Of a stretch of 64,000 bases of DNA, positions 1 through 9,501 are shown in pieces. The translations under genes and the position numbers were made by a program. The stretch is taken from assembly GCA_963576735.1 (NCBI GenBank), contig OY755175.1, positions 4,170,401 to 4,234,400 on the forward strand, in the 5' to 3' direction. This DNA comes from Bedellia somnulentella. Lineage: Eukaryota; Arthropoda; Insecta; Lepidoptera; Bedelliidae. The notes under the pieces were generated by a model. It was not told the DNA's origin, did not search any database, and saw only the letters and a list, made by a program, of their open reading frames with translations. How positions within the stretch are numbered: position 1 is the first letter of the stretch; every line of letters starts with the position of its first letter.

Positions 1-238
1 CGGCTTTGAATAGCACTACCCCAATTCTTCCGGCGGGTGTACGTAAGAGGCGACTAACGGTATTGGGGCTTTAAAGGGATTTTTGGGGGATGCGGTTGGA
101 GACCCATCACCAACAACCTTTATTTTACCATCTTTTCCCCACTTAACTTTCCAAAAGTGGCTGAGGAATTTCTAATTCCTTAGCTCTGGCTACTCCATCT
201 AGGGATTTATAGCCGTGAGTATATGTATGTATGTATGT
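1..238 (+). repeat. N repeat, cut by window edge
   Basis: Nearly complete copy missing the first bases. In sense orientation N runs from GCTGTGTAGTGTCGGC through GGCGATGCGGTTGGAGACCC and CTCTGGCTACCCC to GCCGTGAGTATATGTATG with (TATG)n. The start resembles the 5' end of the L LINE and the tail its 3' end. No ORF. Confidence 0.85.
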
Positions 239-374
239 AAACGATTTTATCGAAAAAAAAGACAGCCTGTATATGCACCAATAAGTATCTCCCAAATTGC
301 GCAAGAATTTAAAAACAAAGATTCATATTACGCTCATTCTATCAACACTATACAAATTTTGCTTATATTTATTT

Positions 375-482
375 TTGTATGCAGTAGAGATGAGGTTAGT
401 TCCCATTGGGGTAGGCAGAGACTATCGATCGCCACTTTGTACGATCCTGGCAAACCTCTCTGGCTTCGTTTACATGTAATGT
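375..482 (-). mobile_element. L LINE 3' tail fragment
   Basis: About 105 bp matching the final codons and tail of L in minus orientation (GGGGTAGGCAGAGACTATCG, then the GTACGATCCTGGCAAACC stretch). It abuts head-to-head a longer plus-strand L fragment that starts near 487. Both carry tail sequence, so these are two insertions rather than one inverted element. Confidence 0.75.
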
Positions 483-636
483 AAGAATATGTGATCGAGT
501 GAGTGTGATTCGTAAAAAGGTGCGGTGTGAAAGATGATATTGTAAAAAATATGGCTAAAGGAATGTTAAGATGTTTGAGGAACATAGAGTATCCATTCTC
601 ATGATAGTAAATTGGAGAAATAGATTTATAGAGATA

Positions 637-2118
637 CTAGCTTTTTGCCCCGCGACTTCGTCCGCGTGGACTTCATTTTTTGCATCCAGTTTACATAATA
701 CCAAAATACCGAAACACTATCTCAACTTCTGTTTTTTATATTTATAATCCCGCGGGCATTGTAAATGACATAAAGGACATTGAGGCTTTTTAAGTTATTG
801 TTGGGCGATGCAGTTTGTGACCCATCACTAACAACCTTTATTAACCTATCTTTTATCAATATATTTCCAAAATTGGATGAAGAATCTCCGAAGCTATGGC
901 TACCCTTTTATGGAATTTATGGTTGTTAGCATATTTTCATGAATGATTGATAGATGGATTTCATAAATTCAATCGCACCAAGTTTTATTATAAAATGTAA
1001 AAAAACTCTTTATTAACTTTCATTTGCTATATCAACCCGTTAGGGGTTGAGTTCCAAAAATTCCTTTTTAATTGTTCATAAGAATCATGAAACAAATATA
1101 CCAAGTTTTTATGTTCAGAAATGACAATATCTTTAGAAAGTACAGATACGGATAGTAGTTTGGCGCTGCAGCGACGGCCCGGTGCTGCCCCTTACACTGA
1201 CCGTTGGTGATAGTGGGAGAGCTTGCAGCGATTGCTCGGCAATATAGGGATGATTAGTGGTGGATCTCCTTCCAAAATAATCGCTAAATTGAAGGGATAG
1301 TGCTTGTTATTATTATATATAGTGTTATTTTAAGCTAACAAAACATATTTTTACAAAAAGCTTGAATTACCTGAGATACGAACCCGGGACGATTGATTCA
1401 TAATAGTTCTAATTAAATATTCATAGTAGTTAGTTATACCGCTACGCCACGGAGACGTTACCGGGGCGGTGTCAAATTTTTATTACGCTTTATTTCATAT
1501 TAGTCTTACTATTGATAAACAAATTTGTCATTTAAATTGATGAAACCCCTTCATCTTTCCAAAATGAACATTAACAAATTGTCTGATGTGAATTCCATCG
1601 ATGATAAAAATAATCGCTGCAATATTTTGAGCCATATATGAGTTAAGGTTTTTTGATGTTCCTATGAGAACTCTTGCGGATTCTTTAGTTTCAGGGAATC
1701 GTCGTCGTTTCATTTAGCTTCTAAATTTACATGTTAATATTCGTTTGCAATATAAGTAGATGTAAAAAAAAATGTATACGATAAAAAAATAGTACATCAT
1801 CCCTCGGTAGTTCCTTATTTTCGGGTATCCATTACCGTACCATTAAGCTTCTAAATTTTGTTTTTATATTAGTTTACAATATTTTACGTTGTTTTAAACG
1901 ATGCACAGCGCCATCTCCAATGCATTTAGTAAGCAAACAATATTTTTGATTTCCCATGGGAACATATTTTTTCCGGGATAAAAAGTACCCTATTATTTAA
2001 TTTAGACTTCTAACTACACGTCTGAAAAGTTTCAAAGCAATCGGTTCAGTATTTACGGCGTGGAAGCGGAACAAACAAACAAACAAACTCACTTTCCCAT
2101 TTATAATATTAGTATGGA
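637..2118 (-). mobile_element. H1 Helitron, solitary complete copy
   Basis: On the minus strand it starts TCCATACTAATATTATAA at 2118 and ends GGGGCAAAAAGCTAG at 637, inserted between A and T without duplication. This is the Helitron rule TC...CTRR with A/T insertion. Near the 3' end GTCCACGCGGAC can form the expected hairpin. Inside are a 61-codon frame (1528-1713), a tRNA-like stretch near 1375-1455 and a captured, diverged N repeat near 745-915. No Rep/helicase frame, so it is non-autonomous. Confidence 0.85.
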
Positions 2119-2175
2119 TATAGAGATATAAGTGGATGGTAATGTTTGTAGAGGATGACCATAGGGACACATTTA

Positions 2176-2555
2176 TACATAAAAACGTAAATACATAAAC
2201 GTTCACGCCGTTTATCCCCGAAGGGGTTGGCAGAGGTACCAATTCTCCTGAACTCACATGGCAAGCGCCATCTAGTTTCCAGAGAAGGTACCCACGTTTT
2301 GCTTAGACAGTGTACTCACGTGATAGGGGGCAGGCCTATCGCCGTTTTGTACGAATACACTGTCACATGACTAAGTACAACTCAGCCATGTGGGTTTCCT
2401 CACGATGTTTTCCCTCACCGTTAGCAACCATGATAAATTAACCACACATATGACTTTAGAAAAGACAAATTGGTGTAGGCCCGTCCCAGGATTGGAACTC
2501 ACGCCCTTCTGTTTTTCGGGCGGGTGTTCTACCCACTGGACTATCATGTCGCTTC
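2176..2555 (-). mobile_element. S SINE, subfamily with altered middle
   Basis: Complete S copy with a 9-bp target-site repeat ACACATTTA (2167-2175 and 2556-2564). Compared with 24177-24545 and 54655-55044, the section before the tail differs (a GATGGCGC-like module near 2260 in place of the CACGTGA hairpin); the copy at 61238 shares this variant. The tail on the minus strand reads GGGGATAAACGGCGTGAACG. Confidence 0.82.
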
Positions 2556-2830
2556 ACACATTTAGATCAAATAGATAATTATCTGAAAAAGGCATCCGCA
2601 GTGAGATGAATAAAAGAGCATGTATGAAAAGATTTATGAATGTAGACGAAGCTGGAGAGGTTTGCGAGGATCGTTCAAAGTGGCCATCGATTGTCTCTGC
2701 CTACCCCAATTGGAACTAACGGCGTGAAGATATGTATGTATTTATATTATTTTGTCTCTCTTATACAATTTTCAAATAAATGCTTATGTTGTGATTCTGA
2801 TGCTCTGGCTCTGGCCTTCTTTTGGGATTT

Positions 2831-3072
2831 ATACATATATACTCACGGCTATAAATCCCTAGAAGGGGTAGCCAGAGCTAAGGAATTCGAAATTCCTCAG
2901 CCAATTTTGGAAAGCTGAGTGAGGAAAAGATGATAAAATAAAGGTTGCTGGTGATGGGTCTCCAACCGCATCGCCCAAAAATCCCTTAAAAGCCCCAATA
3001 CCGTTAGTCGCCTCTTACGTACACCCATCGGAAGAAATGGGGTAGTGCTATTCTATGCCGACACTACACAGC
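2831..3072 (-). repeat. N repeat, complete
   Basis: Full-length minus-strand copy with short (TATG)n tail at the left and GCTGTGTAGTGTCGGC at the right end. Confidence 0.88.
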
Positions 3073-3408
3073 TTTATTTTGGGATTTATGGAACTGAGTA
3101 TAGTGGTATCACTCTTTTTGTCAGTCAATAGATGTCCAATGCTGGATATGGACCTTCCCGAAAGATTTTTACCACGATCGCTCCTTTGCTGCCTTCATTT
3201 ATCACCTATTGACCAAGTCGTCAGTCCACCTTCTGGGATGCCTACCTATGTGCAATGCTCTTTTCCAGTAAAGTTTGGCAACACTTTACAACACAAGGGA
3301 AGTAAAGTATATAACTATATACTCAAATTAGTTTAAGTTCACCTTATATACATGCATAAATACATAATTAACATCACTGAGGGGGTCGAGTTTAGCCTCA
3401 CTGAAAAT

Positions 3409-3560
3409 GGTGATTTTTGGGCGATGATGTTGGAGACCCATCACCAAAAACCTCTATTTGACAATCTTTTCCCCAATGAACTTCCAAAAATGGCTGAGGA
3501 ATTTCTTATTTTGATGCTCTGGCCACCCTTTTTAGGGACTTATAGCCGTGAACATATAGA
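3409..3560 (+). repeat. N repeat, 5'-truncated
   Basis: Begins inside the GATTTTTGGGCGATG segment and ends AGCCGTGAACATATAG. The start is lost and the tail is decayed. Confidence 0.7.
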
Positions 3561-3591
3561 AGAAAGAAGAAGATTTTTAAAAATTATAGTC

Positions 3592-3667
3592 AGAGGTAAA
3601 AGGTTGTTTAGAAGAGATCGCTTTTAGCGATAAGACCCCCAATTGTACTTCACTATAAACTGTTTGA
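3592..3667 (+). mobile_element. CR1-like LINE 3' end, left half
   Basis: Matches the minus strand of 14678-14815: GAGATCGCTTTTAGCGATAA followed by a CCAATTGTAC stretch. The block continues at ~4240-4325 beyond the inserted L copy and ends in an (ATTCT)n-type tail. The hairpin CGCTTTTAGCG is conspicuous. CR1/Zenon-type assignment is from memory. Confidence 0.55.
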
Positions 3668-4226
3668 TTACTTACTTACTTACTTATACTCACGTCCATT
3701 ATTCCCATTGGGGTAGGCAGAGACTATCGATCACAACTTAGTACGATCTTGACAAACCTCTCTTGCTTCCCCTACATTCATTATTCTTCTCATACATGAT
3801 CTTTTATTCTTCTCACTTCGGACCCCCACCTTTATGAGAACGTTTTCTATCTGGTCAAGAAATGTTTTACGAGGCCGTCCTATACTAACAATCCCATCCA
3901 TATTGGCTCTATATATCTCTTTCGCTACTTTATTTTCATCCATCCTCTCTATGTGCCTAAACCACCTCAACATTCCTTTTTCTATCTTGCATACTATGTC
4001 ATCTTTCAAACCTGCTCGTTCACGGATCACAGTATTTCTCACTCTATCATACAGCCTTACATTACATATACTTCTGAGGGATCTCATTTCCACTGCATTA
4101 ACTCTACTTTCATGCTTCTTCTGCCATGCCCAACATTCAGTACCGTACATCAGCGTGGGAACCAGAACAGCATTATGCACAGTCATTCGTACCTTTTCTG
4201 ACAACGACTGGCTCAACATCAGACTG
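3668..4226 (-). mobile_element. 5'-truncated L LINE with ORF remnant
   Basis: About 560 bp of L including a 162-codon remnant at 3731-4219 that matches the C-terminal third of the intact protein (HESRVNAVEMRSLRSICNVR, DDIVCKIEKGMLRWF). It lies downstream of the RT core, so no catalytic motif is present. The tail is (AAGT)n as in the intact copy. It is inserted into a CR1-like 3' end whose halves lie at 3592-3667 and ~4240-4325. Confidence 0.85.
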
Positions 4227-4239
4227 TTCCTGGTTCACC

Positions 4240-4325
4240 GCAGTTCCCTTTTGTTGTTTGTTTTTTTTGTAAATAACTTGTGTTTGATTTTAAATAAAAA
4301 GTTTGTCTATTCTATTCTATGTATG
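4240..4325 (+). mobile_element. CR1-like LINE 3' end, right half
   Basis: T-rich continuation (TTTTTTTTGTAAATAACTTG) ending in TCTATTCTATTCTATG. It corresponds to the last part of the related fragment at 14678-14815. Confidence 0.5.
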
Positions 4326-4669
4326 TGTATTTTTTACACTTAAACGAAACAATTTCGCTAGCACAAAGAGTGCGACCGAAAATTCAAGAGACTTTGTTGA
4401 AATACATATCGTTAAGTTAGGATCGCATGCTACAAGTCACTATTATGCTCATTTCGGTGATAACTTGTATCTGTGTAATATGTCAGTGTCAGTATGCATT
4501 TATTGTTCATATATCTATTATTTATATGGGCCCTTTCCCTGAATTGAGCAATCAACTCTGTGTTCTTTGAAAGCCATATGTTTGGTATAGTTATTTGCTC
4601 ATTTCTATCGGTATAGAAACCATACTCAGAAAATCGAAATGAACGAGTCCCTAATGGGACCCCAATACT

Positions 4670-4920
4670 ACATACATACATACATACATATACTCACGAC
4701 TATAATTCCCTAGAAGGGGTAGCCAGAGTCAAGGAATTATAAATTCCTCAGCCACTTTTGGAAGTTGAGTGGGGAAAAGGCGGTAAAATAAAGGTTTTTG
4801 GTGATGGGTCTCCAACCGCATCGCCCAAAAATCCAATAAAAAGCCCCAATACCCTTAGTCGCCTCTTACGATACCCGTAGGTAGAATGGGGTAGCGACAT
4901 TCTAAGCCGGCGTTACACGG
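4670..4920 (-). repeat. N repeat, complete
   Basis: Full-length copy with (TATG)n tail of about six units at 4670-4692. The 5' end carries GGCGTT in place of GACACT. Confidence 0.87.
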
Positions 4921-5705
4921 TAATCTAATGTATTGAATTTACAAATAGATACTCACCAAGAAACAATGATAAAAAAAAATAGAGAAAATTACAAGCTCTT
5001 TGATTCAAGAGTACATATATAAGTTTGATACAGAATGCTATTAGTATAATATATTTCCTAGATGTAAATCACAAATTGCAACTTCAAACCATTTTAAAAT
5101 AAAAGATTAACACAATCTGTACTAAAAGTTTATTTGATTCTTTTTCACACATCAGCTTTTAACAGTAAATGTTCAGTATACTTCAAAACTGTAATTCATA
5201 GTAATACCACTTCATAGTAATCACGTTGTAAATCCACGAGGGAGTTACAAAGATACATTTTATTAACATCACTCTTAAATGTCGTCAATTGAATATCTGA
5301 ACAGAATTAACATTTACACTTAATAATATTAAAATAATTATTTAAACGATTCTCAAAAGACCTAGCTCTAAGTATCATACAAGCCCCTTAGTGATAAATG
5401 CTACCTTGTTCGAACTTTTAATATTTCTGGATTTATATATAAGTAAAGAACTCTGCCGTTTAACTGCAAAATAGTGACACCATTCACGCAAGGAGTCAGT
5501 GCTCTAGGCATCAACTTAAGCATTGCAACTATTGGGTATACAAACTGTGGTTTAAACGGTGAACTAAATACATTCTATGAGCTCGTTTTGAATGATCTAA
5601 AAATATATTCAAATGAAAATCGCGAGGTGACCGACTAACACATTTTGCACATACACACTCAAACATTTGTGCTTACAAATTAAAACTTAAATAGGTTTCT
5701 TTCAC
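4921..5705. other. 3' flank of the ODAD4-like gene
   Basis: AT-rich sequence without a repeat family I recognise. It probably contains the 3' UTR of the minus-strand gene ending at 5706. A CAAATAAA on the minus strand near 5130 could be the poly(A) signal, but no transcript evidence is visible. Confidence 0.3.
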
Positions 5706-5954
5706 TCAGGCAGTTTGCTGTTGTCTCCAGAACTCTTCTCTGTTCTCAAGAAACCTTAATGCTTCTTCTGCCTGCTTCGTCACTTCATTGTTCTTCTTAT
5801 CTGCAATCGCCAAGTCTGGGTTCTTCAGCAGGTTTTCCAAATATATTTTATCATTCATCAGCTGGCCGAGTAATGGTTTCGATGCTTTTGTGTTTTTCTT
5901 CTTAGCGACCAATTTTTCTGGTTTTACTGACCCGATCGTGTTTTCTATTGCTTC
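5706..5954 (-). CDS. ODAD4: ODAD4/TTC25-like protein, last coding exon
   Basis: Last coding exon, 82 codons plus TGA, entered in phase 0 from an acceptor TTTACAG just above 5954. It opens EAIENTIGS, which follows the preceding exon's end LGIQKAQ exactly as in the TTC25 family (IQKAQEAI). It then has a Lys-rich linker, the segment LLGQLMNDKIYLENLLKNPD and a terminal FLENREEFWRQQ, matching the family's 'YLEKLL...FWRQQ' region. Vertebrate TTC25 continues after FWRQQ into further C-terminal TPRs; here the frame stops three residues later (QTA), so the insect product is short or lacks the C-terminal half. TTC25/ODAD4 is known to help dock outer dynein arms on ciliary doublets; in an insect this points to sperm flagella or sensory cilia (inference). 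The acceptor lies about 5 bases from the microsatellite tail of an N repeat (see findings). Confidence 0.8.
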   Translation of the reverse strand, partial: EAIENTIGSVKPEKLVAKKKNTKASKPLLGQLMNDKIYLENLLKNPDLAIADKKNNEVTKQAEEALRFLENREEFWRQQQTA

Positions 5955-5961
5955 CTGTAAA

Positions 5962-6105
5962 CAACATACATACATACATACATACAATACTCACGGCTAT
6001 AAATCCCTTAACGGGGTTGCCAGAGCTTTGGAATGAGACATTCCTTAGCCACTTTTGGAAGTTGATTGGGGGAAAGATGGTAATAATAAATATTTTTGGT
6101 AACAA
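5962..6105 (-). repeat. N repeat, 5'-truncated, at a splice acceptor
   Basis: Tail half of an N copy of the ACGGGG-type subfamily (CTTAACGGGGTTGCC). Its (TATG)n tail runs directly into TTGTTTACAG, the acceptor of the last ODAD4-like exon, and N and gene share orientation. Confidence 0.85.
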
Positions 6106-6443
6106 CAACAACTTAAAAGAATCATTAATATCACTATATATATATCCCTTTTGTCCCCAAAATAGACAGAAAGCAAATAGTAAGGAATTTTATCTGTCTT
6201 TTTTGAGAAATTTGGTAATTATACTTGTTTAATGTTTTGATTAAGATACGATGAAAGGATTAATGTGACCACAATGTGATTGTTCGATCGTTGTTTTAGT
6301 AACTACTTGTGGTACATGTTCTAATTGATTTGCAGTAATATTTTAATTAAATTTGTATCTTATAAAAACTACAACCAAAATAAATGTACTTATTCACCTC
6401 GTTTAGTGCAGGCTAACAAAGCACAAAATAAATATTGATATAA

Positions 6444-6689
6444 TACATACATACATATACTCACGACTATAAATCTCTAGAAGGGGCAGCCAGAGCTAAA
6501 TAATTAGAAATTCCTCAGCCACTTTTGGAAAGTTGAGTGGGGAAAAGATGGTTAAATAAAGGTTGTTGGTTATGGGTCTCCAACCGCATCGCCCAATGTT
6601 CCCTTAAAAGCCCAATACCGTTAATCGCCTCTTACGTTCACCCACCGGAAGAAATGGGGTAGTGCTATTCTAAGCCGGCACTACACAGC
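6444..6689 (-). repeat. N repeat, complete
   Basis: Full-length copy in the ODAD4-like intron, same orientation as the gene. Confidence 0.88.
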
Positions 6690-6914
6690 ACTTAATATTA
6701 TAGTTGATTAAATTAATCTAATATTTTGAAAATGCGGCTTTTAAGGTGGCCTTAGTTATAAATCTTATGTTTCACAATTTCTATTGTTTTGTAATAACTG
6801 AACTAAATTAGAACTCCATTTTTAATCGACCAATTGTAGTTAACATTAAAGTTTCCCGATGTTGTTGCCATTAGAACAAATTTTAATTCAAAATCATTGT
6901 ATTGATGATGGTGA

Positions 6915-7440
6915 TAAATAACATAATGGCTATACATCCTAAAAAGAAGAAGATAAGGTTTGCAAAAAAAATACAATTTTCTTCAGCCACTTTTAGAAGT
7001 TGAGTTAGGGAGGTGATAGTAAAAATAAAATATTGTTGGGGATGAGTCTCCAGCCACATTGCCCATCAACCATTTAAAAAACCCTATACTCTTTGTCGCC
7101 TTGTTAGATGGCCGCGGTAACATACATACATGCATACATATACTCACGGCTATAAATCCCTAGAAGGGGTAGCCAGAGCTAAGGAATTAGAAATTCCTCA
7201 GCCACTTTTGGAAGTTGAGTGGGGAAAAGATGGTAAACTAAAGGTTGTTGGTGATGGGTCTCCAACCGCATCGCCCAAAAATCCCTTAAAAGACCCAATA
7301 CCGTTAGTCGCCTCTTACGTACACCCACCGGAAGAAATGGGGTAGTGCTATTCTAAGTCGACACTACACAGCATAAAAAACGGCCGCGGTAAAAAATGGG
7401 TTAATGCTTATCACGCTAATCTAAGCCCACACTAGGCAGA
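6915..7440 (-). repeat. Old N repeat split by a younger N
   Basis: Diverged N copy in two halves, 6915-7120 and 7382-7440. The younger copy at 7121-7381 interrupts it. The 11-bp repeat GGCCGCGGTAA (7110-7120 and 7382-7392) is the target-site duplication. Confidence 0.75.
7121..7381 (-). repeat. N repeat, complete, inside an older N
   Basis: Full-length copy with tail ATACATGCATACATATACTC (as read on plus), flanked by the 11-bp target-site repeat given for the host copy. A clear example of N moving by target-primed insertion. Confidence 0.88.
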
Positions 7441-7518
7441 TAAAATATAAAAAACTTCATTTAAAAAAATGGATTGTTTTTTAAACAATCCCGAAGTAAA
7501 TATTTCACACTATATTAT

Positions 7519-7850
7519 TGACTGCCTCCGTGGTCTCGCGGTTCAGCGCTTGGTTTCAAGTACGGAGGTCTAGGGTTCGATCCCCGGGGGGTGGTAACCT
7601 TACAAATTTAATTTGTAAGATTGAACCCAGTCTGGAAGGATGTAGCAGAATTGAACCACCTGATTATCCGAAAATTAAGATGATTCCGTGCTTCGGAGGG
7701 CACGTTTAGCCGTTGGTCCCAGCTACTATTGCGGTAGTAGTCGTTAGTCTGCTAATCCGCAATTGGCCAGCGTGGTGGACTATGGCCAAATCGCCCTATA
7801 TAGGGTAGGCTCGAGGCCCATGGTGGGGACATAATAATATATGGGATGTG
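7519..7850 (+). mobile_element. T SINE
   Basis: tRNA-derived head with A-box-like TGGTCTCGCGGTTCAGCG and B-box-like GGTTCGATCCC, followed by an unrelated body (CACCTGATTATCCGAAAATT, later CCAGCGTGGTGGACTATGGC). The body is typical of insect SINEs of this kind. It is distinct from S, whose tail resembles the L LINE. Other copies are at 32316 and 34850. Confidence 0.72.
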
Positions 7851-8098
7851 AGAATGAGAGAATATTATTTTTAGCACGTAGTGCAGGAGACTGGTACGAA
7901 ATAAACTTGGATACAGATAAAGCTTGTATAGAATATTGCAAGCTAACACACCGTATGGCGTTGACTGTCGCATTTCGTTTAAGTTAATCATCCTCTTTTA
8001 CAATAAATAGGGGACAAGATAGTGGCATTCTGGATCAACCAGTATTAACATAAACAAAATTTCTGAGCTAGAGTTTACTATCTAGGTGAGTATTTTAC

Positions 8099-8359
8099 CT
8101 GTGCCTTCTGAATGCCAAGTCTGAAAGCATGAAGATCAGGACGCTGCCGGAGACCGCGATGGTAATGCACCAGACTCAGTTCGAATTCCCCGCAATAGTA
8201 TAGAGCCTCCGCTTTATGCAGCAACGCTTGAACGTCTTTGGGATTCAGCGCCAAAGCTGCCTCAGCGTCGGCGAGCGCCAACCGAGGTTCGCCAAGAAGC
8301 AGGTAACATTTGCTGCGAGCGACAAAGGCTGCTTTTTCTTCTGGTGCTAGTTCGATGGC
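8099..8359 (-). CDS. ODAD4: ODAD4/TTC25-like protein, TPR exon
   Basis: An 87-codon exon, phase 0 at both ends: acceptor CATTTCAG and donor GTAAAA. It encodes two TPR units, with motifs AIELAPEEKAAFVARSKCYL, ALADAEAALALNPKDVQALL and HKAEALYYCGEFELSLVHYH, ending RGLRQRPDLHAFRLGIQKAQ. The A-x6-A-x4-P spacing of TPRs is clear. The phrases LVHYHRG and FRLGIQKAQ are diagnostic of TTC25 rather than generic TPR proteins. The exon supplies the second half of a TPR whose first half lies in an upstream exon (16186-16311 or 8762-9247). GC content is visibly higher than in the surrounding introns, as expected for real coding sequence. Recognised from family knowledge; no search was run. Confidence 0.88.
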
Positions 8360-8761
8360 CTGAAATGGTAAGATAAAATGTTTGATCAATTTGATATTAA
8401 ATCTTGTTAATAGAATTGGAGAAATACTGTAGTATTTTATAGTATTTATTTATGTATAATAGACGTGATTTACTCTCGCAAAATCGAAAACAATAATTCG
8501 ATAATATATTTTTCGGTATTAAGGTTTACGGCAGAGTAAAAAGAAAATCATTCTAAATATACGTATAACCCCACCGAGATCGAATCTACCCTTACTGCAT
8601 CAAATTAAGGAACGAATATTATTGTTTCACATATATGGTTAATACGCACATATAAGCATGATTTCGTACCAAATCTGCTACCTCCAGAACACAAAAAATG
8701 CTAACTCTCTACAATTTCTAATTTAAAGACTGCAACGTGAATAAATATTAATGTATTGGAC

Positions 8762-9247
8762 CTTATCAACAAATGTTAAGGCGTTACGGTATCGCTCTCT
8801 TGTCATCTCAGCTCGTGCTAATCCTAACAGCGTCCCAGCATCCGCCTCTACCGGTATCTGCAGAGCACTGTTCTTGTCCGCTCTATCCTTCATACTCAAT
8901 GAGTGCTTTATATCCTTAGAACCCATCACTACGGCTGCAGCCCGGTCCTTGTCAGTATACAACTCCTCATCTCTTATTCGTCTTTCCTTCTTATGTTTAC
9001 GATTAGACTTTTTCTCAAATTTAACCGCTGCTTTACGATCCGCCGACGAAACGTATACATTGCTGTCATCTCTGCTGTTTTCACTTATCTTATCCAAAGG
9101 AGTCCTTTTGCTGATCGATGCTTTAGGCGTCGGATCTTCTTCTTCCTCACCGTTTCCAACGCGAACGAAACTTTGCAGGAGTTCGGCATCCTGATTTGAG
9201 CCGAGAATAGATCTTGCTTGCACTTTGACACTGTCTACAGATTCCAT
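8762..9247 (-). CDS. Candidate alternative first exon of the ODAD4-like gene
   Basis: An open frame of 162 codons from an ATG in a strong start context (CTCGCCATGG) to a phase-0 boundary AAG|GTCCAA. The N-terminal ~110 residues are charged and low-complexity (VGNGEEEEDPTP, KFEKKSNRKHKKERRIRDEE), probably disordered. The last ~28 residues (GTLLGLARAEMTRERYRNAL TFVDK) form the first helix of a TPR. Joined to the exon at 8359, the TPR is completed with the same spacing as the exon at 16186-16311 gives, so the two look interchangeable. The donor is weak (GTCCAA). If unspliced, the frame runs 12 more codons to a stop at 8723. Alternatives: an internal exon, a first exon from another gene copy, or a single-exon gene. 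Confidence 0.55.
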
Positions 9248-9501
9248 GGCGAGAGATCAACAATGCACTTTCACATATGTGTTACGTAATAGCACAAGTG
9301 GAAGTATTGACGCTCTAGCTGTGGTAGTCATGGAGATGCCGATGTATTTTCACGCTGTTTCGACGCTTGGTAACGTTAGTGCGGTAGCAGCATGTTTGAA
9401 GGAGGGTGGTTTTATGATTGTATTCCATAGATGGGGTATTGGCTACATTATGTTTACTATATTAATATTTTTTTAGCCAGATCTTAAAATTATAGTATCA
9501 A

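Larger units (their letters stand above)
487..2742 (+). mobile_element. 5'-truncated L LINE split by a Helitron and an SINE
   Basis: Plus-strand L remnant in three blocks: 487-636, 2119-2175 and 2565-2742. Without the H1 Helitron (637-2118) and the S SINE (2176-2555), the LINE sequence runs on in order to its tail (CTCTGCCTACCCCAATTGG, then GGCGTGAAGATATGTATG). The frame is decayed. The order of events is L first, then H1 and S. Confidence 0.82.

Noticed and set aside
375..636. Twin-priming inversion at the head-to-head L fragments
   Set aside because: Both blocks contain LINE tail sequence, so they are two insertions and not one inverted element.
3834..4343. 169-codon plus-strand frame
   Set aside because: Antisense shadow of the L LINE remnant on the minus strand; the same holds for plus-strand frames at 9697-12578 and 22975-26362.
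7130..7345. 71-codon frame through an N repeat (and similar ones at 2691 and 15374)
   Set aside because: Chance frame across a non-coding repeat; other N copies have stops at the same places.
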